Notes: generated by a model from the letters alone, not told the origin. Shown: positions 20,851 through 32,000, counted from the stretch's first letter. The stretch: DNA of 64,000 bases from Beta vulgaris subsp. vulgaris (GCF_026745355.1 NC_079206.1:39497779-39561778), one strand, 5' to 3'. Numbers and translations are program-made.

Positions 20851-20920
20851 TTTTTTTTGCATTGTATATATATAATATTATTTTTCATTGCAAATTATGT
20901 TATTTATACAAATATAGAGA

Positions 20921-20921
<1 letters not shown>

Positions 20922-21005
<84 letters not shown>

Positions 21006-21026
21006 TCTGTGTGTGTGTGTGTGTGT

Positions 21027-21076
<50 letters not shown>

Positions 21077-21128
21077 TATGTAGGTACGTACGTATGTAGG
21101 TACGTACGTATGTAGGTACGTATGTATA
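20922..21128. repeat. GT microsatellite followed by GTAC/GTAT repeats
   Basis: About 150 bp of (GT)n with two interruptions (CTCT at 21004, GG at 21028), then TACGTATGTAGG units to 21128. The Cys-Val and His-Thr open frames here are artefacts of the repeat. Confidence 0.97.
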
Positions 21129-21698
21129 GGTTACCAAAAAAAGCAGAACATCATTAGAACTGGACTTAATCTCTGACTAAACGTACGCAAAACAGTTGGC
21201 TGCCTACCCAAGCCATATACAGTATAGCACCTCCCCGATTGCTTCTTGTGCAATTTGACAGATGTAGCGTAAAGCCTTTTATAAGGAATATATTTGGTTA
21301 AATTAGGTCGTAGCGTGGTACTTTAAACCATTGTTTACTAATGTCTATTGAAGCCACTAGTGGCATGTCATTAATTCATTCTTGATCTGAAGTAGAGTAA
21401 TGAAGGATGAGTATCATAAAGGAATTACCCCCCATATTACTCTCCATTACAGTCAAAAAATACCACAGCCAAAAAACAACCATGTGAAGGACAATATGGC
21501 TATACCACTAGCAAATAATATTAAATGTAGATGCAAACTTATACAGGTATAATGGATGTAACACCTCTGGCACAACTTTGGATGATTGGTATAATGGTTG
21601 TAACACCTCTGACACGCCCTACAAGATTTATACAGGTAAGCTTTTCTTCAAAAAAAAAAGCAGAAAACAATATAATTGCTAAATGACACACAACAAAC
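21129..21698. other. Non-coding stretch with short direct repeat
   Basis: Contains a duplicated ATGGTTGTAACACCTCTGACAC-like phrase (21548-21575 and 21594-21620). Nothing else supported. Confidence 0.5.
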
Positions 21699-21960
21699 CT
21701 CAAGGTTCAGGTGGTCTACTCTATGGATAACTGAACCTCCACGATCACATGGCCTAATGAGATAGCCACTTGGAAGCATATCAACTCTTATAAACTGAGG
21801 AGCAGTAGTGTTGGGTCCAGAACCAGAATCGGACCAATCTGCAAAAAGTTAAGCAAGTAAGCTACTGAGACTACTATGTTGTATTGGTACAAGATCAAGG
21901 AAGTCATCAACTTATTTACTAATTAATTTCCTAGTAACTGAAAGGCAAAAAATTAAGCAC

Positions 21961-21972
21961 CTTCATCCGAGG
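21961..21972 (-). promoter_or_regulatory. Half of the miR166 target site in HD-ZIP III exon
   Basis: In HD-ZIP III genes the miR166/165 site spans an exon junction, after ...GGATGAAG. Here the exon ends TCGGATGAAG at a GT donor, and the exon that would supply the second half (CCTGGTCCGG) is absent, so the site is incomplete. Confidence 0.6.
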
Positions 21973-22506
21973 CATCTGGACCCAATCAACAGTAGTCCGC
22001 GTCGCCTTGGAAAGGAACTCTCCCAATGTCTCCTTGGCAGTAGACAGGAGTCTGTCAAGAAACACAAACAAAGGGGTATAACTCATTACCAATGCCATAA
22101 CAATCGTTAAAGCATAGAAATGGACCAATTCAATGTAATGCACTGAATCTTTACCCAGCAGGGTTATTAGTGTCTCTAAGAGAATGTTGCGATGTGGTGA
22201 CAACAAACTCACAGCTTCCATCGGTGGTCATAGTCGGCGCCTGACCAAAAATAAGAAAACATTATTAAATTCAATGAGATCCTAGATTAATGCAACAGAA
22301 AAAATCTGAATTATTTCTCTACCCTAAACATCTTCAACATAACTTGCATAACTTATCCACTCTACCCACTTCATATACTATCAACACAATCCCACAAGTA
22401 AAACATTGTATATTAATTTATACCATAACTACAATGCATATATTGAAAGCAGGAAACAAAATTAAAACATAGATTGAAAATTTGCAGCTTTAGAACATTT
22501 TTTTGG

Positions 22507-22540
22507 TTGTATAACCCCCCCCCCCCCCAAAAAAAAAATA
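22507..22540. repeat. C run followed by A run
   Basis: Low complexity CCCC...AAAA in an intron of the HD-ZIP III fragment. Length is likely variable. Confidence 0.95.
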
Positions 22541-22996
22541 TGTATCCACGACGAAATCAATAAATGCACAATATAATTAAGTCTCGCCAAAATTAATTAC
22601 AGAAAAAGAAACCTGATTTGTAAAACAATGGTACCAACAAGGCCCAAAATTACAACATTCTTTTTCCCTTTTATTAAAAAAAGAAGAGGAATAAGAAAAG
22701 AATAAGTCATAGAGTATGAAGTTGTTCACGCATAAACACATTTTCACAAACCAACTGAGAAACATGTTTCTGCAACTGATCATTCTCTTCCATCAATAAT
22801 TTGTTCATCGCAGTTAATTTCCTATTTACTGTCTGTAACCTCGACGATTCTTACATCTGTTTTTCCCTACACCCGCAGAAGAAGTGTCAAATTCTTCAAC
22901 TAAAACCCTTAATTTAAAATGAAAAAATAACATAAAATTAAATTAAAATCTACCTATACAAAAATGCCTCCAACGGCAGCGACGAGTAGAGGAGAT

Positions 22997-23703
22997 TGTA
23001 GGAACTTAGATGCATAATGCGGAAAACCAAGTATCATATACTTGAACATCTATCCCAAGATCATTGCATAAACTAGTATGAATCAAATGATAGTATAGAA
23101 ATATACCTCTTGATGCGTGAATTCCTTTGCACACCACAACCTTCTAGTGGAGATCCTTTTAGAACGTCAAGTGTCGTTCCTCTAGTATTGGTCGACGAAC
23201 AACACTTGGATCACCACGTATGCTAGTACGGAAGAGAGAAAGCACTCTCTTACTCTTTGAGGTGAGGGCCGAAAATGGGTGTGAAAAACTAAAGGAAAAA
23301 TCAGATTTTTTTTCCTTAAGAAGATGTAATGTGACAACACCTTTGTAACCCCATATCATTATATAAGGTGGTTACAAGAGAGGTGTTTCATGAGGCTTTA
23401 TTTTGCCTCATAATGTCATACATTATGAGCCTAATAAACTCATGAGTTACAACTCTTCCCATCCATCATAAAACCACCCAACCCATTTCACAAATGGGTT
23501 TGAGTAATATCCAAGTGTCATTACTTGTGTGACCTCATAGGACTCAATAATACTAGTAGTTCGCCCAATCATATTAGTCCAACAAATCACAATTAGCTTC
23601 TAGAAAAACGTTGTGATCACCTAATATTATTGAATATATTATCTCCATAATTTATCCTAATATTATTTAGTTTATTACACTTGATCGAGGACAAAATCCT
23701 TCA
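22997..23703 (-). repeat. 3' LTR of the copia element (707 bp)
   Basis: On the + strand it begins TGTAGGAACTTAG and ends AAAATCCTTCA, so in element sense it is TGAAGGATTTTG...TTCCTACA. The purine tract follows at 23704-23717 (sense AAGTGGGAGATT), the classic copia polypurine tract next to the LTR. A minus-strand CTTATATAAT TATA-like box lies at about 23359-23368. Confidence 0.82.
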
Positions 23704-23717
23704 ATCTCCCACTTGTC
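23704..23717 (-). promoter_or_regulatory. Polypurine tract of copia element
   Basis: Minus strand AAGTGGGAGATT, directly before the LTR start TGAAGG. This is the usual copia plus-strand primer. Confidence 0.8.
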
Positions 23718-24517
23718 TAAGAACAAGTGTGTAACCTTCAAACTCCTTAACTCGCTTAATGTTTAACTCGATGATATGATAACATCATCTGTTCATCATA
23801 CCAATATTCAAGTCGTTCCTTGAAATCTGAGTTCGAACTGTCGAAACAAATAATTAACTTCTAAATCCATTTGAGCACGGCCATGCATTTTCAGTTCTGA
23901 CTCTTCAAGAGGCCAAGACACCAACCCTAACTCTTAGGAGGATTTTATCCAATCTTGTAAGACCAAAGTTCCCACTCAATTCATAGCAGTTCCGATCGCT
24001 GCCTTTATAACCTCCACGGCACGACGTTTTGCAGCGTCAAAAACATACTAATCCTCAAGTAAGAACAGTGTTATACTCATGTTAAAGGAATCCACTAGAC
24101 ATATTAATAAGAGTCTCATAAACCTTTTAGAGAACTCCCACTAGGTCTGCCCAGCGTCTATCAACTATACAAGCCTATGCAAATGACTTAGACATCTCCA
24201 TGTCCCCATAGCCCATGAAATTGCGCTACTATCAATCAACTTACAATCTAGTCCATGAAACTGAATCATTTATGTTCAACCTAATGATTCGGACTACACA
24301 CTAAGGTATATTATAACTCCTGTTCACTGGATAGAGTTCCATTTGTCAAATCACGTATTTGACAATCCTATCAAACATTATAAAATACTTTGAACATTTA
24401 TTTAATACTAAACCAAGATTAAATAAGAACAAAAACTTTTATTGATAAACATAAACATAACATATCAAAACGAGTAGTTATAACTGTGGACTAATTAAAA
24501 GAAAATAGTACACAATT
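23718..24517. other. Copia 3' untranslated region
   Basis: No coding recognised between the pol stop (about 24518) and the polypurine tract. Confidence 0.6.
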
Positions 24518-25228
24518 AAAACCACTCTCCTATATGCTTAAGTCCTATAGCCCTAGTATGACTCTCATGCTTAGGCTGAGGCAATGGTTTAGTCAAAGGA
24601 TCAGCGACGTTGCTATCCGTATGAGCTTTGCTAACTATTACATCTTTCACTACTACATTTTCGATCAAAGGCAATGATTTAAAGATAGCTAACGCAACGG
24701 TTTTTTAATACCGTTGCAATAGACATCTATTGCAACGCCCCATTGCCGACTACATAATTGATTGGGCTACTGCAACGATTGAATTATAGTCGTTGCATTA
24801 GATTGAGAAAAGGCACCTATTAATCTTAAGTTGTTGCGTTAAAATAGCTACTGCAAGGTAAGTGGCCAAACAATTTTGTTTTATTAATTTTCTCGCAACG
24901 ATTTCTCGAATAAGATGAAACTTTCTAAGTGCGTGTTTACACCTTTGATGTGATCTTGGTTCCTTAGACTGAGGTATGGCACCATTGTTATCACAATGTA
25001 AAACAATATCATCTCTAACACTAGGCACTACTCCTAGCTCTAAAAAACGGCTTCCTTTGTTGCAGCTGCCGCAGCAATGTACTCAGCTTGTGTTGTAGAA
25101 TCAGCAATAGTGCTTTGCTTTGAACTTTTCCAGCTCACTGCCCCTCCATTTAACAAAAGATGAAACCAGATTGGGATCGAAATCATCTTTGTCAGTTTGG
25201 AAGCTCGCATCTGTGTAACCTTCAACAA
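24518..25228 (-). pseudogene. Copia RNase H domain C-terminal part, frameshifted and interrupted
   Basis: Minus-strand reading gives GGAVSWKSSKQSTIADSTTQ then AEYIAAAAATKEAVF (25040-25228). VLHCDNNGAIPQSKEPRSHQ and RKFHLIREIVAR follow (24895-25028). After the short insert F it gives KDVIVSKAHTDSNVADPLTK then PLPQPKHESHTRAIGL (24520-24645). All are standard copia RNase H motifs. A frameshift separates this from the main pol frame near 25150, and the insert at 24648-24888 breaks the last part. Confidence 0.85.
24648..24888. mobile_element. 241-bp insert F with CACTA-like left end, in copia RNase H
   Basis: Starts CACTACTACATTTTCGATC. It is flanked by TTT on both sides (24645-24647 and 24889-24891), and the copia frame continues if it is ignored. 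Interior GCAACGGT...ACCGTTGC hairpins (24692-24718 and 24777-24800) resemble subterminal repeats. The right end (TTTTGTTTTATTAA) is not the inverse of the left, so it may be a truncated CACTA derivative. The TTT duplication is weak evidence. Confidence 0.55.
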
Positions 25229-27062
25229 TTAACTTACTCTCACCTCCATACACTAAGAAATTATCCTTAGTCCTTCTCAAGTACTTTAGGATATTCTTAG
25301 CTGCACTCCAGTGGGCGTCACCTGGATTTAATTGGAATCTGCTACACATGCTTAAGGCATATGAAACATTTGGGCGAGTACAAATCATGGAGTACATAAT
25401 GGACCCTATAGCTGACGCATAAGGAACATTACTCATTCGCTTAATCTCATCAGGTCCAGAAGGACACTGAGTCTTGCTAAGCGACACGCCATGTTGCATG
25501 GGTAGGAAACCTCTCTTAGAGTTTTCCATGTTGAACTTAGTGACGATCTCATCTATATAAGTTCGTTGACTAAGTTTGATCATCCTCTTAGACCTATCCC
25601 TATAGATCTTGATCCCCAAAATGCACTCAGTGTTTCCAAGGGCTTTCATAGAAAAACAACTTTTTAACCATGCCTTGACTGACTCAAGCATGGGGATTTC
25701 GTTTCCTATGAGAAGTATATCATCTACATACAAGACCAAGAAGACTATGTTACTCCCACTTTCCTTTTTGTAAACATAAGACTCTTCTCCGTTTTTGAGA
25801 AAACCAAACTGTTTGATTGTCTCATCAAAATGAAGATTCCAACTCCGAGATGCTTGCTTCAATCCATAAATGGATTTTTGAAGCTTACATATGCTCCTAG
25901 GATTTTCCGGATCCACAAAACCCTCCGGTTGTGTCATATACACATCCTCTTTCAAGAACCCATTCAAGAAAGTGGTTTTAACATCCATTTGCCAAATCTC
26001 GTAATCACAAAAGGCGGTGATTGCTAGGAGTATCCGAACGGATTTAAGCATGGCTACCAGTGAAAAGGTTTCGCCATAGTCTATACCATGAACTTGCTTG
26101 AACCTTTTTGCAACCAACCTTGCTTTGTAAATCTGAACGTTACCATCCTTGTCTGTTTTCACTTTGAAAACCCATTTGCAACCAATAGGTGTAACCCCAT
26201 CGGGAAAATCTACCAAGTCCCATACTTGATTTTCAGACATGGATGCCATTTTGGATTTCATGGCTTCAAGCCATTTTTCGAAGTCTTCACTCATCAAATC
26301 TTGCTTGTAAGTAGTAGGTTCCTCAAATTCTAAAATCATTATCTCAGAATTTTTGGTTAACAAGAAATCAACAAACCTCTTGGTTGGTATTCTTGTTCTA
26401 CTAGACTTACGAGGGGCTGCAACAGGAGAAATTTTCTTCTCAACAATTTGAGAATTTTCGTGCGAATTAGATTCGAGTGGGACAGTAGGAGGTTTGTGTA
26501 CGGGATGCACGTCCTCCAACACTTGGTCAGTGATAGGAGAAGATTCCTTCAAAGGAGGAACTACTTCTAGCTCCACAACTGGCACTTGTGTTTCTGACTC
26601 TGACATAGGTTGAACTATGTCCATTTGTTGCTTTTCTCGAACTTCTTCGAGAAATACATTACTCCCACTTGCCTTTTTGGAAATATAATCTTTTTCCAAA
26701 AAGACACCACGACAAGCAACAAACATTTTACCCTCAGTTCGATTGTAGAAGTAATAGCCCTTGGTTGCCTTAGGATAACCCACGAAGAAACACTTATCTG
26801 ATTTAGGGGCGAGTTTGTCTGAAAGTAAACGATTTACATAAACCTCACATCCCCAAATACGTAGAAAATACAAGCTTGGAACCTTTCCACTCCATAACTC
26901 ATATGGTGTGTTTTCTACTGCCTTTGATGGGGTTCTATTAAGTGTGAAAGTAGCAGTTTCAAGAGCATATCCCCAGAAGGAGATATGAAGATCAGCAAAA
27001 CTCATCATACATCGAACCATATCAAGTAGAGTTCGGTTCCTCCTTTCAGATACACCATTCAA
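25101..27062 (-). CDS. Copia pol: integrase C-terminus, reverse transcriptase, start of RNase H
   Basis: A 653-residue frame, the longest in the window. The N-terminal NGVSERRNRTLLDMVR carries the third catalytic residue (Glu) of the integrase DDE triad, and TPYELWSGKVPS follows. The RT starts near NQVWDLVDFPDGVTPIGCKW, with KARLVAKRFKQVHGIDYGET, QMDVKTTFLNGFLKEDVYM, YGLKQASRSWNLHFDE and the catalytic LYVDDILLIGNE. Then come YASAIGSIMYSMICTRPNVS and the RNase H start VEGYTDASFQTDKDD. The frame then leaves RNase H for unrelated residues near its end, because of a frameshift at about 25150. The upstream integrase (27063-27697) is in other frames with stops, so this Met is internal and not a real start. 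Confidence 0.85.
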   Translation of the reverse strand: MNGVSERRNRTLLDMVRCMMSFADLHISFWGYALETATFTLNRTPSKAVENTPYELWSGKVPSLYFLRIWGCEVYVNRLLSDKLAPKSDKCFFVGYPKATKGYYFYNRTEGKMFVACRGVFLEKDYISKKASGSNVFLEEVREKQQMDIVQPMSESETQVPVVELEVVPPLKESSPITDQVLEDVHPVHKPPTVPLESNSHENSQIVEKKISPVAAPRKSSRTRIPTKRFVDFLLTKNSEIMILEFEEPTTYKQDLMSEDFEKWLEAMKSKMASMSENQVWDLVDFPDGVTPIGCKWVFKVKTDKDGNVQIYKARLVAKRFKQVHGIDYGETFSLVAMLKSVRILLAITAFCDYEIWQMDVKTTFLNGFLKEDVYMTQPEGFVDPENPRSICKLQKSIYGLKQASRSWNLHFDETIKQFGFLKNGEESYVYKKESGSNIVFLVLYVDDILLIGNEIPMLESVKAWLKSCFSMKALGNTECILGIKIYRDRSKRMIKLSQRTYIDEIVTKFNMENSKRGFLPMQHGVSLSKTQCPSGPDEIKRMSNVPYASAIGSIMYSMICTRPNVSYALSMCSRFQLNPGDAHWSAAKNILKYLRRTKDNFLVYGGESKLIVEGYTDASFQTDKDDFDPNLVSSFVKWRGSELEKFKAKHYC

Positions 27063-27697
27063 CTGAGGTGTGCCAGGCGGAGTGAGTTGTGAAAGAATTC
27101 CACAACTCTTTAAGTGATCACTAAACTATTGGCTCAAAGATTCACCACCACGATCGGATCGTAGTGCTTTAATTGTTTTTACCAAGCTGGTTTTGGACTT
27201 CATTTTGGAATTCTTTGAACTTTTCAAACGATTCCAATTTATGCTTCATTAAATAGACATATCCATATCTACTTAAACCGTTCGTAAAGGTAATGAATTA
27301 CCCAAACCCTCTCCTAACTTTTGTGCTCATTGGTCCACACACATCAGTATGTATTAGGCTCAATAGATCACTAGTCGTTTCACCCTTTCCAGTAAAAGGT
27401 GACTTTGTCATTTTACCCATCAAACATGATTCACACACATCAAATGGCTCAAAGTCAAAGGATGTTAAAAGTCCATCTTTATGTAACTGCTGAATGTGTT
27501 TTGCATTTATGTGTCCTAAACGACAATGTCATAAGTAAGTAGGATAAGTATTGCTTGACCTATGTTTTTTGTTGTCTATGTTAAGGACATCTTTGTCTAA
27601 GTCTAGGAAATATAGACCATTAGAATTTTTTAGCAGTGGCATAAAACATTGAATTCAAATAAACAGAGAAACAACCTTTCTCAATTGTAAATGAAAA
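27063..27697 (-). pseudogene. Copia GAG-preintegrase and integrase core (broken)
   Basis: Minus-strand pieces recognisable in shifting frames: FSFTIEKGCFSVYLNSMFYA at the Tat insertion site, a LCHCRLGHINAKHIQQL-like HHCC zinc region (27480-27530), and a SGGESLSQ-like segment near 27130. Several stops and frame changes prevent a continuous integrase. Confidence 0.65.
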
Positions 27698-27702
27698 CCC
27701 TT

Positions 27703-28334
27703 TGTTGTAGCCCAAAAATCAAGGGCTATCAAGATGACAAGTGGCCTCATCGGAGCCCTACACGTGGCAGGTGCTCATAAGGGTAAAAGTACAAAGGGCC
27801 AGAAAGCTGCAGGGCTAAAAGTATATCTCCTGAAGGAAAGTGTACTAAAGTCCCTCTCTTGGCCCAAAAGATGTACTTAGGCCCAGCAAAAGTAGTCTGC
27901 ACCTTTGTATGAAAGTGAGGTGTACTGACCAATCAATTACTTCCACGTGTCACCATTTTATTGATTAGCCAATCAGATGCTCCCAAATTAGGGTGACATC
28001 AAGGTACAACAGTCATTTCAAACAGTATAAATAGTCCTTGATTTCAGGGTGAAAGGTACGTTTTTCAGAGCATAGTACTGTTATTCTGCTATAAATTCTT
28101 CTCTCTCTCTCTCTACTTTCTCTCTCTAAAAGTTCCTTTACATCCCTGACATCTGACTTAAGCATCGGAGGGGGAAATACCACCCAAACCTCCAAGGTGG
28201 GTCCCTTTTTTGCAGGTTGCTGGTCAGAAGTTTGTATCGGGATTTGAGCCAATCATTGTTGCACAAGTCTCCAGTTTTAGAACCTATCTTTGGGAGTTGT
28301 GATATTTAATTACTAAGTTTTGTACTACGTAACA
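27703..28334 (+). repeat. 5' LTR of Tat element
   Basis: Begins TGTTGTAGCCC and ends CTACGTAACA (TG...CA). Promoter box TATAAATAG lies at 28026-28034, followed by CT-rich leader sequence (28095-28130). Nearly identical to the 3' LTR. Confidence 0.95.
28026..28034 (+). promoter_or_regulatory. TATA box in 5' LTR of Tat element
   Basis: TATAAATAG about 310 bp before the LTR end. It is the probable promoter for the genomic RNA, repeated at 39175-39183 in the 3' LTR. Confidence 0.75.
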
Positions 28335-28336
28335 TT

Positions 28337-28354
28337 TGGCGCCGTCTGTGGGAA
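28337..28354 (+). promoter_or_regulatory. Primer binding site of Tat element
   Basis: TGGCGCCGTCTGTGGGAA starts 2 bp after the LTR. This is the usual PBS form of Tat-type gypsy elements. Confidence 0.85.
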
Positions 28355-28363
28355 GACGCAGCA

Positions 28364-30110
28364 ATGACGGACTGTCATTCATCGAATGTCGCAAGGAACA
28401 GAAGTTTTAGAGTTCAGGTAGAAGACACTGTGGATGACGAGAGGCCACCTCGTGGACGAGATCATGGCCATGCTGCCGTCCATCTGGAGGGTAGGATTGT
28501 GACTCCAGTCATTCAGGAGAATCTTGACCGTCTAGTGACAGCTGGTCACTTGGAGAATGTGTTGAATGACTTCCAGGCAAGAATGGCTGCTGTTATGGAA
28601 GAGCAGATTAAGAACAATATGTTATTCTTTCAGCTGAGTCCAGGAGGAGAGGCAGCAGCGCCGCTCAAAGGGAGATCCCAAGAGGGTTGTCCAGGACCTA
28701 GTCGGCCACCTCGGCCAGAATTGACCAGGCCGCTTTCCAAAGGGAAGGGGCCAGTTGTTAGTGACCATAGGAGAAAGATGGACTGGAGGTTGGTAGTCCG
28801 TCCAGGCGACAATATTCCCCCTACTGGCCACAAGATGGAGACTGATGCCAGGGAATATTTGGAAGCCAAGAGGGCAGTAGCTCAACAGTGTTCAGCCTCT
28901 GGTTCCACTCCTTATATGAAGGATCCGTCCTTAAGACTTCCGTCCAGAACTGTGGCACGAAGCCGTGGACCATCAGCTTTTCAGCCAAGGCAGGAAAAGA
29001 CAGTTTTGCAGCCAATGGTGTACAAGCGTTAAGCCTTAGCTAACACCTCATCTAATCCGGTACTAAAGGAGTATCGTCAGGAGCACATACCCATTGAAGG
29101 TCAGGTTGCGGCACTCCAGATCAATTGGCCAACTCCTTTCTCGGTCAGGATTATGAAGTCCCCTCCTTTCCCAAAGTTTAAGCTCCCGACCATTGAACAT
29201 TTCGACGGAACTACTGATCCAGACGATCACCTATCAGCCTACAAGCATCAGATGTATGTCAAAGGGGTGGACGATGCTACTTGGTGTAAGAATTTTCCAG
29301 CTACTTTGAAGGGGGTAGCGCAAAAATGGTTTAACAACTTGCCGCCTAACACAGTGAACAATTTTACTGAACTTAGCATTCTATTCACCAGTCATTTGTG
29401 GCTAATCGTCAGGAACAAAAGACAAGCATGCACTTGGGTAAAGTCATCCAAGGCCCTAAGGAGGCATTGAGAGGTTATGTGAAGAGATTCAATCTAGAGG
29501 CATTACAGATCCAAGATCTAAATGCGGGAGTGGCGTTTGACGCCTTCATCAGAGGTTTGAGACCAGGAAGCTTTAAGTTTGATTTGGTTAAGAAGAAGAT
29601 CACTACTTTGACGGAAGCTTTGAAAGAGGCTGAGGCCTTCATCCATGCCACGGAGGTTTGTGCTGAGGCAAAACAGCCAGAGGTGAAGAAAGTGGAATAG
29701 GTTGTTCAGCCAAAGAAGAATCCGCCCAAGAAAGCTGAGACTTGGGCAATGATTCTCTGACCACCTCGTCCAAAAGAAGTAGGCGGTCTGAGCCGGCGGC
29801 CTCAGGTGAACCAATAGAGTTCAACAAAGATCAATATTCCATTTTGATGGAAATAAAGGATCAGCATGAGCTAAAGGCGCCGGCTGAAATGAAGACGCCA
29901 TATCGAAACAGAGACAAAAGTAAGTATTGTCACTTCCACAAAGATTGTGGGCATGAAACTAATGAATGCAAGCACTTGAAGAGAGCACTAGAAGAGTTGG
30001 CTCGAAAGGGTAAGATGAACAATTACCTACCTTCGTCAGGAGGAAATTCCAGAAAAGAGATAACCGTCAAGGAAGAAAGATGGACGGAGATAGCACAGAT
30101 GATGATGTAG
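28364..30110 (+). pseudogene. Tat gag
   Basis: Starts MTDCHSSNVARNRSFRVQVE at 28364. An in-frame TAA at 29030 is followed by continued reading in the same frame. The Gag core begins at about 29150: FPKFKLPTIEHFDGTTDPDD, HLSAYKHQMYVKG, and WFNNLPPNTVNNFTELSILF. A frameshift near 29400 leads to the frame at 29398-29700 (LGKVIQGPKEALRGYVKRFN, AFIRGLRPGSFKF). A third frame, 29742-30110, contains the zinc-knuckle-like YCHFHKDCGHETNECKHLKR, typical of Tat Gag. One stop and two frameshifts make it defective. Confidence 0.88.
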
Positions 30111-30131
30111 TAATGGTCATCTCAGGAGGAT

Positions 30132-30626
30132 TTGCGGCAGGAGGTCCAACAAATGCGGCCACAAAAACTATTTAAGGGAGTCAGTCAGGTTATGCTCACT
30201 AACCAGCCGAGTCTGATCCTTTCAAAAATAGTGGTCAGCGAGCTGGACCGAGGGAAGATAAGGACGCCGCACGATGATCCGCTAGTTGTGGAAATGAAGA
30301 TTGCCAACCTTAGGGTTAGGCGAATTCTGATTGATACTGGAAGCTCCACTGATATAATCAGTGCTGATTGTTTGTCTCGGTTGAAGTTTGATAAAAAAGA
30401 TTTGATGCCGGTAAATCATCCTATAATCGGTTTTGGCGGAGGGGTCATCCATCCCATGGGGACTGTCACACTGCCCGTCAGGGTTGGGGAAAAAGATGCT
30501 GCCAGGACGCTTTTTGTGAAATTTTTGGTAGTACGAGACTTGACCGCTTATAATGTCATTCTCGGACGACCTACCTTAAATCACATAAGGCTTCATTGTG
30601 ACCCACCTAATGTTAATGAAGTTTGA
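30132..30626 (+). pseudogene. Tat retropepsin-like protease region
   Basis: A 164-residue frame with RRILIDTGSSTDIISADCLS, the catalytic D-T-G at about residue 68. PIIGFGGGVIHPMGTVTLPV and TAYNVILGRPTLNHIRLHCD follow, the A/V-I-L-G-R motif closing the protease. This domain is open and its catalytic triplet is intact. It is separated from gag by stops at 30108 and from the RT by frameshifts around 30625-30845. Confidence 0.88.
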
Positions 30627-30844
30627 GTGTGATGGGGGAAAGATTGGATCTCTCTATGGAGATCAGCAAGCTGCTAGAGAATGCTACCTCACCACTCTTA
30701 AACCTTCATCCTGGAAAGAGAGGGCAGAGCGTCCAAAGGTCTGCGAGGATGATCCGGCCGAGAAAGTAAAAAGGCCAAGTTGTTGAGTTAAAGCAAGAAG
30801 TTGAGAAAGTTCATGAGCTACCTCTCCCAGAGAGCAAGCCGTCC

Positions 30845-32000
30845 ATGCTCTTGCCCAGCAAGAAGAGAAAATGTTTGGCAATCAAGGAAGAAAAGAATTC
30901 GTTTGAGGAGGTCATGGCTATAATGAGTATGGGACTAGAACGTCCAGAGCCGGTAGAAAGTCCGGTAGAAATTTGCTTAAATCCAGAGCATCCAGAAAGA
31001 ACATTGAAAATAGGATCAGTTTTGAGTTCGGAAATCAAGGATGCCTTAGTTGCGTTGCTGCGAGAATTTGAAGATGTGTTTGCCTATGCTGTAGAGGAGA
31101 TGCCTGGGATAGATCCTGAGGTGGCCGTCCATAAGCTCAACATTGAGCCAGGGAAAAGCCTATTCGGCAGAAAAAGATGCACTTAGGGCCGGCCAGATTT
31201 AAGGTCGTTGATGAAGAAGTTCAAAAGCTGCTCAAGTCTAAGTTCATCCGGGAAACATATTACCCAGATTGGGTAGCAAATGTTGTGATGGTTCCAAGCC
31301 GAATGGCACCTGGAGAATGTGTGTTGATTATACGGACCTGAACAAGGCCTGTCCTAAGGACAGCTTTCCGTTGCCTAAAATCCGGCCATGCATTGCTGAG
31401 TTTCATGGACGCCTATTCTGGCTTCCACCAGATTCCCATGTGGCCGGATGACCAAGATAAAACTTCCTTCATTACTGAGAAAGGATTGTATGGATGGCTC
31501 AGAATCCCTTGGCCTAAGAAATGCGCCGGCCACATTTCAGAGGCTTATCAACACGGTGTTTCAGCCGCAACTTGGGAGAAATATGGAAGCCTATATCGAC
31601 GACATGATCGTCAAGAGTAAAGAAGAAAAAGATCATCTGGACGATTTGAGGGAAACTTTCCTCACTTTGAGGAAGTTTAAGTTGAAGCTCAATCCGCAGA
31701 AATGCGTGTTTGGCGTAGTTGCTGGGAAATTTCTGGGATTTTTGGTTGATCAGAGAGGGATTGAGGCAAATCCCGATAAAATTCAAGCTATTATGAATAT
31801 GTCTTCGCCGTCCAAAGTCAAAGAAGTTCAGCGATTGACGGGTTGTTTGGCTGCTCTTGGACGGTTTCTCTCGAAATCAGGGGACAAATGTCACCATTTC
31901 TTTGCAACTATTAAAAAGAATGCCAAGTTTGAATGGACGGAAGAGGCTGAGGTGGCGCTTCAGCAAGTTAAGGATCATCTCCGGCAGTTGCCCAGATTGA
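30845..32000 (+). pseudogene. Tat reverse transcriptase (catalytic motif intact, frame broken)
   Basis: A pre-RT linker (30845-31186) ends VHKLNIEPGKSLFGRKR after DVFAYAVEEMPGIDPEVAVH. WRMCVDYTDLNKACPKDSFP at about 31300 and LSFMDAYSGFHQIPM at 31393 lie in different frames. The main frame 31448-32059 has LGLRNAPATFQRLINTVFQP, the YIDDMIVKS catalytic box (about residue 49) and NPQKCVFGVVAGKFLGFLVD. Several breaks are single-base losses in short A, T or G runs (near 31290 and 31505). About 25 bp are also missing near 31380, where the usual IDRLVDATAGH segment should be. Confidence 0.88.

Larger units (their letters stand above)
21699..22890 (-). pseudogene. REV: REVOLUTA-like HD-ZIP III transcription factor, fragmentary
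   Basis: Four minus-strand exons with GT/AG borders are visible. About 22890-22725: end of homeodomain and leucine zipper (SRLQTVNRKLTAMNKLLMEE, NDQLQKHVSQLVCEN). 22240-22155: APTMTTDGSCEFVVTTSQHS then LRDTNNPAG. 22051-21961: LLSTAKETLGEFLSKATRTT then VDWVQMPRMK, the start of the START domain. 21838-21699: SGSGPNTTAPQFIRVDMLPS, GYLIRPCDRGG and VDHLNLE. Exons b and c join in phase. The exons coding the middle of the START domain are missing, exon a has an early stop, and the N-terminal homeodomain is cut off near the copia LTR. Not functional as seen. Confidence 0.85.

Noticed and set aside
20857..21137. Cys/Val-rich and His/Thr-rich open frames on both strands
   Set aside because: They are translations of the GT microsatellite, with no codon structure.
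21345..21362. CCACTAGTGG as a right end for CACTA element E
   Set aside because: It lacks the T-rich inverted terminus and the AGA duplication, so it is a chance palindrome.
27747..27932. Minus-strand 61-aa frame, repeated at 38896-39081
   Set aside because: It occurs twice only because it lies in both LTRs of the Tat element.
28622..28885. Minus-strand frames opposite Tat gag
   Set aside because: Shadows of the sense gag frame, with no family resemblance.
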